A DNA stretch of 64,000 nucleotides from Rufibacter glacialis (GTDB lineage: Bacteria > Bacteroidota > Bacteroidia > Cytophagales > Hymenobacteraceae), in assembly GCF_008271745.1 (NCBI RefSeq), contig NZ_VKKZ01000023.1, forward strand, positions 1 through 64,000, in the 5' to 3' direction. How positions within the stretch are numbered: the first letter of the stretch is position 1; each line of letters opens with the position of its first letter. Position numbers and translations under genes: made by a program. Shown here one piece after another: positions 35,898-46,016 of this stretch. Below the pieces are notes generated by a model. It ran no database searches. It was not told the DNA's origin and saw nothing but the letters and a program-made list of their open reading frames with translations.

Positions 35898-36575
35898 TCA
35901 AGCTGGTTTCCCTGAAAAGAGTCAAAACGGACAGAGACGTAGGTTATGAACGTCACAGATTCTGTTTCTAAGCCCTTTTCTAAAATAAGACAAAAAACCA
36001 ACAAAAGAAAAGACCCAACCAATCTCCAATCCCTGTGAAGCTTTGCGGTAGAAACTCCCCAGGTCAGCCATTCATAATAGAAAGCCTAGATAGTAGAGCT
36101 GGGGTGGGTGTTTATTTTGGGACAGCTGCCACCTGCTATCAAAGTAGATCCAAATAGAAGAATTGAACTACTACTAGGCAACAGCCAAAACCTGTGAGGT
36201 CTACTGCACTTTCCTACGCATCGCCTATTCCAGCCTTTCGCTTGAGCGCCTAGCACTCGACCGCCCCTGAGCGAAGCGAGGTGGGCGGAGTAGAGGGCAC
36301 AGCGCGAGGGCGGAAGGCGGGGCCCCGCGGCCGTGAGCGCTTACCAGAAACTATGCAAAGAGCCGTACTTGGATCAACGCTAGAAGCGGAAATGCCAGGG
36401 GATTAACAAACTGCATGCACAAACCCGCTTATGTGCGGTAGAAGCGGCAGAAAGGAGCTGCTCACCTGCCTATTAGGACCGAAAACAGAAGATGCTCCTT
36501 TGAAAAGGCCTTTTCCCAGTAGGAAGACTTTCTTCCCTTCCTTGCAAATAACCTTGATTGTAAGTAACATAAGCC
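35898..36575. other. Intergenic containing a GC-rich foldable element
   Basis: No supported gene. AT-rich flanks surround an abruptly GC-rich block at 36233-36345, listed separately. A minus-strand frame at 36403-36678 overlaps the following gene and looks spurious. Confidence 0.5.
36233..36345. repeat. GC-rich imperfect inverted element
   Basis: Nested complementary blocks: GCCTTTCGC with GCGGAAGGC, GCGCC with GGCacaGCGC, and CCGCCC with GGGCGG around CTGAGCGAAGCGAGG. It could be a mobile palindromic element or a structured RNA. No coding frame fits. Confidence 0.45.
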
Positions 36576-37754
36576 ATGAAAAAGTATTTTTGTGGAGCTG
36601 GCTGGGTGGCCTATTTCTTCCTGATGTCCTGTGAAAGCCGTACGCCAATTCAGCAAAAAGAAATCTCTGCCCCAACAATAGGGATAACGGAGCCGCCCCA
36701 ACCTTTTCCGCCTTCAGTAGACACCCTCCGGTTTACCCAAGAACCTTATAAAAGAGGAGAATACTCCTACCAACGCAGCCAGAAAGAATTCAAAGCGGGC
36801 CCTGATACCTATAAAGCCATTACCGAAGGATACAGCCTGAATGACAGTTCCTTGACAGAAATCCAAAGAGACAGCGCCGAGGGGAAACTCACGCGGGTAC
36901 GCGTCATCAAGGCGCACAACCACGTGTATTCCATCACCTTGACCAAAAATGGGAAGACCCTGTACAGCAAGAAGTTTACAAAACATGATTTCCTGAAGCT
37001 GGAGAACGACGGTTTTATTATTGAGAGTGTGCCCATGGCGCCAGAGTTCAGAGGGGTTACCCAAGAGGGGAGAGTTTTGTTTGATATCTGGTTTGGGTTG
37101 CCTGCAAGTGATTTCGGAGGGATTTCCTATTTCTCCACCGACTTGAAGGGGAATCTGCTGCAGTTGGAGTCTTACAGCAGTACCGGGGGAAACGGGTGTG
37201 ACGGGCAAGTGCACACCAACCCGAACCGGAAATACTTTCTCACCTGCCATACCTTGTACGGTCCCAATGGCTATGCCTTCAAGTTTGGCAAGCCAGATAT
37301 GGTCACAGCCCGGTTCCTCTCAGATACTTCCTTCTTTGCCTTGTACAACTACGTGAAGTGGACTTTTACTAAAGACAAGCAGGAATGGGACGCCCTATAT
37401 GACCGAACAACCAAGAACTTAATCTTCTACCACGTAAACGGCAGCCAATTGGCAAGCTATAGGTATGATGGCTTCTACAACGAGCTTGATTACGCAGTAC
37501 CCACCTTCACAGTAGAAGAGGTGGGCCGGCTTTACCTGCTAGATGAGGAGACCACAACCATTCATGCTTATTCCACTTCTGATCCCCGCCAATCTCAAAG
37601 GATCCCTTTCCAGTCTCTCCAGAAACTATGGAACCGGCCCAAGGATAAAAAGTGGAAGGAGGTAGCTTTGGAGCAAACTTTCTTTGGGAAAAAGTATTCT
37701 TTCTATTTTTCTGGCGATACGTTAAAAGCCTATTTTGTCAAAGAGAGCTTCTAA
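36576..37754 (+). CDS. Hypothetical lipoprotein, 392 aa
   Basis: A signal peptide with lipobox (FFLMSC, Cys19) and a Pro-rich linker (residues 35-50) precede beta-rich sequence with repeated Tyr/Phe-containing strands (RYDGFYNELDYAVPTF, GRLYLLDEETTTIHAYST), suggesting a beta-propeller. No family recognised. Monocistronic, ending in a terminator shared with convergent trpS. Confidence 0.72.
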   Translation: MKKYFCGAGWVAYFFLMSCESRTPIQQKEISAPTIGITEPPQPFPPSVDTLRFTQEPYKRGEYSYQRSQKEFKAGPDTYKAITEGYSLNDSSLTEIQRDSAEGKLTRVRVIKAHNHVYSITLTKNGKTLYSKKFTKHDFLKLENDGFIIESVPMAPEFRGVTQEGRVLFDIWFGLPASDFGGISYFSTDLKGNLLQLESYSSTGGNGCDGQVHTNPNRKYFLTCHTLYGPNGYAFKFGKPDMVTARFLSDTSFFALYNYVKWTFTKDKQEWDALYDRTTKNLIFYHVNGSQLASYRYDGFYNELDYAVPTFTVEEVGRLYLLDEETTTIHAYSTSDPRQSQRIPFQSLQKLWNRPKDKKWKEVALEQTFFGKKYSFYFSGDTLKAYFVKESF

Positions 37755-37794
37755 AACAACAAAGCCGAGGGTAGTGCCTCGGCTTTGTTGTTTT
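37754..37794. terminator. Bidirectional terminator, lipoprotein / trpS
   Basis: Stem AAACAACAAAGCCGAGG / CCTCGGCTTTGTTGTTT with T/A runs at both ends. Confidence 0.92.
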
Positions 37795-37840
37795 ATCTTA
37801 AAGAGGCAGGACCGACGCGAAACCAGCGGCTTTCTTCAAC

Positions 37841-38815
37841 TTAAAATCCTAGTTTCTCCCGCACCCGCTGTAACACCGGGGCTCCAATCGCCCGGGCCTT
37901 GGCGGCACCCTCGGCCAATTTTGCGTCCACCTCGGCTAGGTTTTCCATGTAGTACTGGAAACGCTCACGAGGCTCTGCATATTTGGTAAGGATCAGGTCA
38001 TAGAGTGCCTGTTTGGCGTGGCCGTAGCCATACCCGCCGGCCAGGTAATTTTGGCGCATGGTAGCCACCTGTTCCTGGTCTGCCAGCAGCGCGTATAGTT
38101 TGAAGGTGATATCAGTGTTAGGGTCTTTGGGGTCTTCCAGGCCTTTGCTGTCCGTGACAATGCTCATGATACGTTTGCGCAGCTCTTTCTCAGGCAGGAA
38201 AATATCAATGGTATTGCCGTACGACTTGCTCATCTTCTCCCCGTTGATGCCGGGTATGGTCATGACATTGTCATCTACCCGCGCCTCAGGCAAGACGAAG
38301 GTCTCCCCATAGAGGTGGTTAAAGGTACTGGCCACGTCACGGGTGATTTCAAGGTGCTGCACCTGGTCTTTCCCTACGGGCACATATTCAGCATCGTACA
38401 AGAGGATGTCAGCCGCCATGAGAATGGGGTAGGTGAACAAACCCGCGTTCACATCAGAAAGGCCCCGGCGCGCCGACTTGTCTTTGAACGAGTGAGCGTT
38501 GGCCAACATGGGGTAAGGCGCAAAGCAGCTCAGGTACCAGGTCAGTTCAGTGACTTCGGGCACATCAGACTGGCGGTAGAAAATATTCTTGTCAGTGTCA
38601 AAGCCGAAGGCCAGCCAGGCAGCCGCTACGGCGTAGGTGTTCATGCGACGCTCTTCGCCATCTCTGATGGAGGTAAGCGAATGCAGGTCAGCAATGAAGT
38701 ATAGCGAGTCGTTCCCTGAAACTTTGGAAAGCTCTATCGCGGGGAGGATGGCCCCAAGCAGGTTGCCCAGGTGGGGGCGGCCCGTGCTTTGGATACCGGT
38801 AAGGATTCGTGCCAT
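37841..38815 (-). CDS. trpS: Tryptophanyl-tRNA synthetase, 324 aa
   Basis: A class I aminoacyl-tRNA synthetase charging tRNA-Trp. The HIGH-like motif is PHLGNLLG (residues 14-21), and KMSKS (~194-198) precedes YGNTIDIF. Tryptophan-site signatures DLHSLT and KDQVQHLEITRD are present. Standard bacterial length. Transcribed alone. Confidence 0.97.
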   Translation of the reverse strand: MARILTGIQSTGRPHLGNLLGAILPAIELSKVSGNDSLYFIADLHSLTSIRDGEERRMNTYAVAAAWLAFGFDTDKNIFYRQSDVPEVTELTWYLSCFAPYPMLANAHSFKDKSARRGLSDVNAGLFTYPILMAADILLYDAEYVPVGKDQVQHLEITRDVASTFNHLYGETFVLPEARVDDNVMTIPGINGEKMSKSYGNTIDIFLPEKELRKRIMSIVTDSKGLEDPKDPNTDITFKLYALLADQEQVATMRQNYLAGGYGYGHAKQALYDLILTKYAEPRERFQYYMENLAEVDAKLAEGAAKARAIGAPVLQRVREKLGF

Positions 38816-38911
38816 GGTCTACTGAATATTTGTACAAAGAAAGCGATTGGGAGGCAAACGGGAAAGCTTGTTCTGTTTCGGGCCGGGTTTTATTAAAACA
38901 CCAGCAATACG

Positions 38912-39565
38912 TTACTTAAGGTAGCGGTTGATCAAATCACTTACTTCCTGGGCCCGGCTCATCACCATCAGGTGCTCCCCTCCAGGCAGGAGGTGGAGGT
39001 TGGGGAAGTCAGGAACGGGTAGGACCTTGTCCTGGGTGCCGTGGATAGCCACCGTTTTCTCAGGGCTGGCCTTGTGCCGCCAATGCAGGATCTGGGTAAG
39101 GGACCAGCGCAGGAAAGGAGTGTCTGTTTCCTGTAAGATAGAAGCCAGGATTTGCCGCTCTTCTTTGGATTTCGCCCCGAAAACCCAACTAGCCGGCCCA
39201 ACCCAGCTTTTGAACCAACCCAGCGGCAGCCATTTCTGCATGTGCACGGCACCCGCCCATTGGTAATGCCAGGGCAACTCCTGGGTGTTGGTCAGGCTGG
39301 AGAGCAGGATCAAACGTTTCACGGGCATTTGCTTCGCCATTTCCTGGATCACCATTCCCCCAAAGCTCAGCCCAATAAGGATAGGCGGTTCCTGTCCGGG
39401 CACTATCTGCTGCCTAAGCTTTTGGGCATAGGAAGCCATGGTGTCTTGCCGGTCAGGAGTAACCCATTGGATCACCAGTGGCGAAGGGTGGTGCAGCCTT
39501 AGGAACTTGAACAGGCGTTCATCGGCGCAAAGCCCGCTCAGGAGGTAAAGGGGAGGGTGCTGCAT
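38912..39565 (-). CDS. Alpha/beta-hydrolase, 217 aa
   Basis: A small alpha/beta-hydrolase fold. The nucleophile elbow is GLSFGG (Ser near residue 68), the acid Asp lies in GTQDKVLPV, and the His lies in GGEHLMVM near the C-terminus. No lid or signal peptide. Substrate unknown. It lies 45 bases after the next gene upstream on the same strand, so the two may be co-transcribed. Confidence 0.82.
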   Translation of the reverse strand: MQHPPLYLLSGLCADERLFKFLRLHHPSPLVIQWVTPDRQDTMASYAQKLRQQIVPGQEPPILIGLSFGGMVIQEMAKQMPVKRLILLSSLTNTQELPWHYQWAGAVHMQKWLPLGWFKSWVGPASWVFGAKSKEERQILASILQETDTPFLRWSLTQILHWRHKASPEKTVAIHGTQDKVLPVPDFPNLHLLPGGEHLMVMSRAQEVSDLINRYLK

Positions 39566-39610
39566 AGAAGGCTTTTTGGAAAAGGACCAGGAAAACGGGA
39601 AGGATAGAGG

Positions 39611-40399
39611 TTAGGCCAAATGGCTTTCGGGGGGCGGTTCATTCTCTGAGGCCAGGTACCGGTCAATGCCCGCATGGGCTAAATACAATACGGGGGTAAG
39701 CAGCACCGCCACGGTGAATTTGTACAGGTAGTTGATCACAGCCACGGAAAGAACCAGTTTCAGGTCCCAGTTGCCAAACAGGTAAAAGGCGATGAACAGC
39801 ACCACCACGGTGTCTACCAACTGCGACACCAAGGTGGACCCGGTAGCCCTAAGCCAGATCTTGCGGCTGCCGGTAAGGTTCCTGAGCCAGTGAAACACTT
39901 GGGCATCTAACAATTGGCCCAACAGGAACGCCACCAAAGACCCAAGGATGATGCCCAGCCCCTGCCGGAAAACCTTGTTAAACGCATAGTCCATGTCAAA
40001 GGAAGTACCGTTGGGGCCCTGGTTGTTGAGCTCTTGCCAGAACTGGGCTGGAGGCAAGGCCGTCACCACCACAATGACCAAAAAGGCATAGGCAATGAGC
40101 GCGGCCGTGAGAAAACTGATCCGTTTCACCCCGCTTTTGCCAAAATACTCATTGATGATGTCAGTGGTAATGAAGACGACCGGCCAGATAATCACCCCCG
40201 CCGTGAGGTTGAAGTCATAGTTGGCGCCCATGACGGGTATTTGCGCCCCGGGTAGGCCGAATATGCCTTCCCCGGAAAAAATCTTCACCCCAATCAACTC
40301 TGCCAGCAACGCATTGGTCAGGAAAATACCGCACAAGACCATGAAGAGTTGTCTTTTCTTGTAGGCCATGTTTGATCCGAAAGAAGGAATTTGCTGCAT
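39611..40399 (-). CDS. Queuosine precursor transporter (YhhQ family), 262 aa
   Basis: An integral membrane transporter for queuine/preQ precursors. The family opening LFMVLCGIFLTNALLAELIGVKIF is followed by TTDIINEYFGK, the diagnostic YhhQ-type motif. Conserved Gln/Asp helices (LVSQLVDTVVVLFIAF) complete about six transmembrane segments. The start MQQIPSFG (40399) is chosen; MAYKKRQ (40369) is equally possible. The frame open to 40492 has no support. Confidence 0.9.
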   Translation of the reverse strand: MQQIPSFGSNMAYKKRQLFMVLCGIFLTNALLAELIGVKIFSGEGIFGLPGAQIPVMGANYDFNLTAGVIIWPVVFITTDIINEYFGKSGVKRISFLTAALIAYAFLVIVVVTALPPAQFWQELNNQGPNGTSFDMDYAFNKVFRQGLGIILGSLVAFLLGQLLDAQVFHWLRNLTGSRKIWLRATGSTLVSQLVDTVVVLFIAFYLFGNWDLKLVLSVAVINYLYKFTVAVLLTPVLYLAHAGIDRYLASENEPPPESHLA

Positions 40400-40706
40400 A
40401 ACCAAATAGAAGGAAGAGGTAGAGGAAATAACAGCCGCAAAGATGGTAGAAACACAGTTAATATGAAACGGGCCTGGAAAAAGGGCCTTCACATGGTACC
40501 TGGTATTTTGCTACTGGTTTTCTGAAAATACCCGGTTAATGAAGGCCAAATTATTGGAAGAGAACAGGTCCGTCTTGTATCCCTTGCTCCAGAGTAGAAC
40601 GATCTCTTGTAGTGGCTCAATTGGAGGCAGAAGAAAGGCAACCGCTTCAAGAAATGGCAAAGGTCCAATCCTATGGGATTGCCATAATCGCTTGAAGGAT
40701 ATTGCC
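40400..40706. other. Intergenic, transporter / rnz
   Basis: No supported gene or strong hairpin seen in ~300 bases. It contains the upstream region of the transporter gene and the 3' end of the STAS-rnz unit. Confidence 0.4.
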
Positions 40707-41624
40707 TTAGTCAAGGATACTGATGGTTTTTCCTTCCGTCGCTAAGGCCGTATTGGGGAAAATGGCTTGTGCCTCACTAAGAAGAGGGTTCAGGTCTTTG
40801 TACCTGGCCGAGAAATGGCCAATGAGCAACCTGCGTACCTGGGCTTTCTCCGCTAAGGTGGCCGCCTGGGCAGCCGTACTATGGAAGGTATGCGTGGCCC
40901 GGTGCTCCAGATCGCTTAGAAAGGTAGATTCATGGTACAGCAGATCCACTCCCTGCACCAGGGGTAGAATGTCTTCCTTGTATTTAGTGTCTGAGCAGTA
41001 GGCGTAACTGCGGCTGCGTTTGGGCGCGGTGGTCACATCTTGGTTCCGTACCAAAACCTCCCCCTGTTCATTCACAATGTCTTCGCCCCATTTGAGGCGC
41101 ACCAACTGCGGAGGGGTAAGAAACGCAGGCAGCTTTCCTTTGAGAAGATGCCGGGGTTTTGGTTTCTCCCGGAACAGGAAACCACAACACGGTACCCGGT
41201 GCTGCATGGGCAAGGTATGCACCGTCAGGTGTTTGTCTTCAAAGATTTTCTTGCAGACCGTGGTGTCCACCTCCACAAAATTGACAGGGTAGGGGAGTTG
41301 GGTGCCGCCGTATTTGAATTGGAGGGTGATGATTTCCGCCAAGCCCTTGGGCCCGAACAGGTTCAGGTGGTTTGTCCGTTGCTGCAGGTGCATGGTGGAG
41401 AGCAAGCCGGCTAACCCAAAATAATGGTCACCGTGGAGGTGACTTATAAAGATATTACAAATGCGCTGATGCTTTACTTTGTAACGCATCAGCTGCATTT
41501 GTGTACCTTCTCCGCAATCAATCAGGTTGAGCTGATTGCCAACTGTGAGTAGTTGGGCGGTATGATTTCTTTCAAAAGACGGGGTGGCAGAAGAGCTCCC
41601 AAGTATTTTCAGCTCAAAGTCCAA
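40707..41624 (-). CDS. rnz: Ribonuclease Z, 305 aa
   Basis: A zinc metallo-hydrolase that trims tRNA 3' ends. The metal-binding signature SHLHGDHYFG gives His62, His64, Asp66 and His67. The N-terminal GSSSATPSFERNHTAQ and CSDTKY strands and the C-terminal HFSARY are typical of the short bacterial form. It lies 21 bases after the STAS gene on the same strand, an arrangement that suggests co-transcription. Confidence 0.95.
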   Translation of the reverse strand: MDFELKILGSSSATPSFERNHTAQLLTVGNQLNLIDCGEGTQMQLMRYKVKHQRICNIFISHLHGDHYFGLAGLLSTMHLQQRTNHLNLFGPKGLAEIITLQFKYGGTQLPYPVNFVEVDTTVCKKIFEDKHLTVHTLPMQHRVPCCGFLFREKPKPRHLLKGKLPAFLTPPQLVRLKWGEDIVNEQGEVLVRNQDVTTAPKRSRSYAYCSDTKYKEDILPLVQGVDLLYHESTFLSDLEHRATHTFHSTAAQAATLAEKAQVRRLLIGHFSARYKDLNPLLSEAQAIFPNTALATEGKTISILD

Positions 41625-41645
41625 ACTGCGGCCCGCTTAGGTAAT

Positions 41646-42023
41646 CTATTCTTCTTTTTTGGTAAGATCGCTTTCAATCTCATGCAGAAACACACGGTCA
41701 ATGCCTTCCTCTACCGTAGGCAGAATGTTCAGGACAGACTCCAGTTTAGAGATAGTGATCAATTTAGTAACGTGCTCTTGCAAGCCAGTCAGGATCAGAA
41801 CCCCTCCCGAAGAATTGCAAAGGCGGTTGGCTATCAGGATAGAAGACAGGCCAGAGGAATCAGTATATTTTACGTTGGTAAGATCCAGGATCAGGTTAGT
41901 AATACCTTCTGCATTCAACTTCACAAACTCAGACTTCAAATCAGGAGCGATCGTGGTGTCTAGTTTTTTTTCATCTATGGTGATGATGGTGTAATTTTCT
42001 TTTTTATCTATTGTGTACTTCAT
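41646..42023 (-). CDS. STAS-domain anti-sigma factor antagonist, 125 aa
   Basis: A SpoIIAA/RsbV-like single STAS domain. The strand-helix core LILDLTNVKYTDSSGLSSILIA carries the Ser that partner-switch kinases phosphorylate (DSSGL, ~Ser60). The start MKYTIDKKEN (42023) is favoured over an ATG four codons upstream. No cognate kinase or sigma factor is adjacent. Confidence 0.9.
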   Translation of the reverse strand: MKYTIDKKENYTIITIDEKKLDTTIAPDLKSEFVKLNAEGITNLILDLTNVKYTDSSGLSSILIANRLCNSSGGVLILTGLQEHVTKLITISKLESVLNILPTVEEGIDRVFLHEIESDLTKKEE

Positions 42024-42091
42024 AAGTAACAGCAAAAAGGTTTAGAATGCGAATCTACCAATTTTTGGTGGAATATCTTTAACAAAGTAAG

Positions 42092-43027
42092 TTAAAAAAT
42101 GTTGGCCGCAATGGTTTCTTGCAGCGTATGTGGCTGGCTGGCATAGTCTTGGGGGGAGAACTTTTTGCCTAACAACTGCTCGTATAATTCTATGTAGCGC
42201 TGAGAGATCTCGGTGACTTTAGCGTCAGTCATTTCTGGGACCTGCTGGCCGTCTTTTCCCTGAAATCCATTCTCTATGAGCCACTGACGTACAAATTCCT
42301 TTGAAAGTTGTCGCTGGGGCTGCTGGTTTTTCTGCCGCTCTTCATAACCCTCTGAGTAAAAGAACCTTGACGAATCAGGGGTGTGGATTTCATCTATCAC
42401 ATAAAGGATGCCATCTGCTTTGCCAAACTCATATTTGGTGTCTACCAAGATCAGGCCCCGCTCTGCCGCCAACTCACTTCCTTTTTGGAACAAGGCCCTG
42501 GTGTAGGCTTCCAGCTGTAGGTAGTCTTCTTCAGACACAATGCCCTGGCGCAGGATTTCCTCCCGAGAGATGTCCTCGTCATGGCCTTCGGCGGCTTTGG
42601 TGGTAGGCGTGATGATGGGTTCAGGGAACGGGTCGTTTTCCTGCAGTCCGTTGGGCATAGGTACGCCGCAAAGCGTGCGCTTCCCGGCACTGTATTCACG
42701 CCAGGCATGGCCCGCCAGATAGCCCCTGATCACCATTTCCACTTTGAAGGTCTCGCATTGCCGGCCAATGGTGACATTGGGGGCCGGGTGGCGCAATACC
42801 CAGTTGGGAACCACACTAGCCGTAGCCTCCAGAAAAGAGGCGGCAATCTGATTCAGCACCTGTCCTTTGTAGGGGATGGCCCGCGGCAGCACTACGTCAA
42901 ACGCTGAGATACGATCAGTGGCCACTAAGGCCAGCTTGTCCTGAAAGTAATACACATCCCGAACCTTGCCTCGGTAAAACCCCGTCTGCTGGGGAAAGTG
43001 GAAATTGGTTTCTTTTAAAGCTTGCAT
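42092..43027 (-). CDS. purC: Phosphoribosylaminoimidazole-succinocarboxamide synthase, 311 aa
   Basis: An ATP-dependent ligase of purine synthesis joining CAIR and aspartate (SAICAR synthase). Signatures: [12 protein letters not shown] near the N-terminus, [32 protein letters not shown] and [13 protein letters not shown]. The length matches the long bacterial form. Transcribed away from the met operon. No other pur genes nearby. Confidence 0.97.
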   Translation of the reverse strand: MQALKETNFHFPQQTGFYRGKVRDVYYFQDKLALVATDRISAFDVVLPRAIPYKGQVLNQIAASFLEATASVVPNWVLRHPAPNVTIGRQCETFKVEMVIRGYLAGHAWREYSAGKRTLCGVPMPNGLQENDPFPEPIITPTTKAAEGHDEDISREEILRQGIVSEEDYLQLEAYTRALFQKGSELAAERGLILVDTKYEFGKADGILYVIDEIHTPDSSRFFYSEGYEERQKNQQPQRQLSKEFVRQWLIENGFQGKDGQQVPEMTDAKVTEISQRYIELYEQLLGKKFSPQDYASQPHTLQETIAANIF

Positions 43028-43170
43028 GGCAATTGACTAAGGGAGGCAAAGTTAGGAAAGGATAGAGAGGAGGCAAGAATATTTCAATTTTGTTGGCGGC
43101 CCGGCTTAGACCTCCATTTACTAACATTTGTTGGTTTTTGAAAATTATTTACACTTTTTTTCTGAATTTA

Positions 43171-43201
43171 TTTGCGGGTAAGGATTTCGTTGATAGATTT
43201 G
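43171..43201 (+). promoter_or_regulatory. Bacteroidota sigma-A promoter of the met operon
   Basis: TTTG (43171-43174), 19 bases, TAGATTTG (43194-43201): an exact match to TTTG-N19-TAnnTTTG. Transcription would start near 43208, about 23 bases before the riboswitch. Confidence 0.85.
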
Positions 43202-43230
43202 CAGCATCAAGTCAATTATCTAGGTAGTTG

Positions 43231-43343
43231 ATTTATAAAGAAGAGCGGAGAGACAGGCTCAATGAAGCTCTAGCAACCTACCAGCCGTGTAAGGTGCTAA
43301 TTCCTGAACCCAATGGACATATTGCCACTTGGGGAATATAAAT
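43231..43343 (+). promoter_or_regulatory. SAM-I riboswitch
   Basis: The closing P1 helix pairs ATTTATA (43231) with TATAAAT (43337). Conserved SAM-I core blocks follow in order: AGAGCGGAGAGAC, GGCTCAATGAAGCTCTAGCAACC and AAGGTGCTAATTCCTG. Binding of S-adenosylmethionine would lower expression of the downstream metY-metX-hom operon. The first downstream gene-like object is a 47-residue ORF, not metY. Confidence 0.93.
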
Positions 43344-43353
43344 TGATACGAAG

Positions 43354-43497
43354 ATGGAAAATCAATTCAACGCCACTTCTGACAATGCAGCGCCGCGCCT
43401 GACCATGGCGGCACTTGGTTCTACACCAACTTCTTTCCCATCCATTTTGCGAATGTGCAACACGTCCATTGGGGACATTTGTTGCTGTTGTCGCTAA
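43354..43497 (+). CDS. 47-aa Cys-run leader peptide between SAM riboswitch and metY
   Basis: A short ORF starts 10 bases after the riboswitch P1 helix. Its C-terminus reads CNTSIGDICCCCR: residues 43-46 are four consecutive Cys codons (TGT TGC TGT TGT, 43480-43491), followed by Arg and stop. Four adjacent Cys codons next to a stop are typical of an amino-acid-sensing leader, here for cysteine, the sulfur donor upstream of methionine. No signal peptide or known domain. A metal-binding or modified peptide is the main alternative. Confidence 0.7.
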   Translation: MENQFNATSDNAAPRLTMAALGSTPTSFPSILRMCNTSIGDICCCCR

Positions 43498-43529
43498 TCC
43501 CCTTTCGTTAAATTCTTATTTCTCAGGGG
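43471..43529 (+). promoter_or_regulatory. Candidate attenuator with two alternative hairpins
   Basis: TCCCC (43498-43502) can pair back with GGGGA (43471-43475), placing the four Cys codons in the loop. Alternatively CCCCT (43499-43503) pairs forward with AGGGG (43525-43529). The two are mutually exclusive, so a ribosome paused on the Cys codons would favour the second. Neither is followed by a clean T-run at once, so transcriptional versus translational control is open. Confidence 0.5.
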
Positions 43530-43608
43530 CCTGACGCATAGCGGCAGGAGGAAACCTGTTGTCTATTCCTTTTCTGGCTCTTGAATTTGTTCAATTTTCT
43601 AATTGTAA

Positions 43609-44955
<1,347 letters not shown>

Positions 44956-44960
44956 TGGCC

Positions 44961-46016
44961 ATGTTGAAAGGACGCGTTTTTACTTATACAGATGAATTCA
45001 CGTTGGAGTCTGGGCAATCTTTGCCCGGCTTCCAACTCTTCTACACCACCTGGGGCACCCTGAACGAAGACCGCAGCAACGTGGTGTGGGTATGCCATGC
45101 CTTTACCGGCAACGCCTTCGTGAAAGATTGGTGGGAGGGGCTTTTTGGCGAAGGGAAGACTTTTGACCCGGCCAAGGACTTCATTGTGTGCGCCAATTCT
45201 TTGGGCAGCTGCTATGGGTCTACCGGGCCGTTAAGCATCAACCCAGATACCGGCAAACCCTACTACCATGCCTTTCCTACATTGACCAACAGAGATGTGG
45301 TGCGGGCGTTTGACGCTTTGCGGACCCATTTGGAAATAGAGCAGATAAACGTGTTGATAGGCGGTTCCATTGGGGGGCAGCAAGCTCTGGAGTGGGCAGT
45401 AGAGTACCCAGATGTGGCAAGACGGTTGGTACAGATTGCGGCCAATGCCCGCCAAACCCCTTGGGCCATCGCCCTCAATGAAAGCCAGCGCATGGCCATT
45501 GAGCAGGACGTGACCTGGCAACTGGCCACTGATGATGCCGGTCTGGAAGGCATGAAAACCGCCCGTTCCGTGGCCCTGCTGTCTTACCGCACCTACAACT
45601 CCTATAACCAGGCCCAGAAAGAAACTTCTGCCAACCTGCAACAGCAGTACCGGGCGGCCTCTTACCAGCAGTACCAGGGCGAGAAACTGGCCAAGCGCTT
45701 CAACGCTTTTTCTTACTGGCACTTCACCAAGATGATGGACAGCCACCACGTGGGCCGCAACCGGGGCGGACTGGAAACCGCTTTGGGTCGTGTGCAGGCA
45801 GATACGCTGGTGATAGGGGTAGACTCAGATCAACTGTTCCCCCTCAATGAGCAGCGGTTCGTGGCCAAGTACATTCCCCGGGCTACGTTTCAGGTGATCC
45901 AGTCCTTGGCCGGGCATGATGGCTTTCTGCTGGAGACTCCCCAGCTCACTACCCTGATAGATTCCTTTTTACAGAAAAAACAACAGAGAAAAACATGGAT
46001 TCCCACCGTCTTTTAA
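44961..46016 (+). CDS. metX: Homoserine O-acetyltransferase, 351 aa
   Basis: It transfers acetyl from acetyl-CoA to homoserine. An alpha/beta-hydrolase fold with nucleophile Ser136 in GGSIGGQQALEW, Asp in GVDSDQLFP and His in GHDGFLLE. ATG 44961 is preferred over GTG 44955, which overlaps the metY stop. It supplies the substrate of metY and overlaps hom by 22 bases, so the three are one operon. Confidence 0.95.
   Translation: MLKGRVFTYTDEFTLESGQSLPGFQLFYTTWGTLNEDRSNVVWVCHAFTGNAFVKDWWEGLFGEGKTFDPAKDFIVCANSLGSCYGSTGPLSINPDTGKPYYHAFPTLTNRDVVRAFDALRTHLEIEQINVLIGGSIGGQQALEWAVEYPDVARRLVQIAANARQTPWAIALNESQRMAIEQDVTWQLATDDAGLEGMKTARSVALLSYRTYNSYNQAQKETSANLQQQYRAASYQQYQGEKLAKRFNAFSYWHFTKMMDSHHVGRNRGGLETALGRVQADTLVIGVDSDQLFPLNEQRFVAKYIPRATFQVIQSLAGHDGFLLETPQLTTLIDSFLQKKQQRKTWIPTVF

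Noticed and set aside
36403-36678. Minus-strand ORF of 91 aa
   Set aside because: It overlaps the signal peptide of the + strand lipoprotein gene and has no recognisable features.
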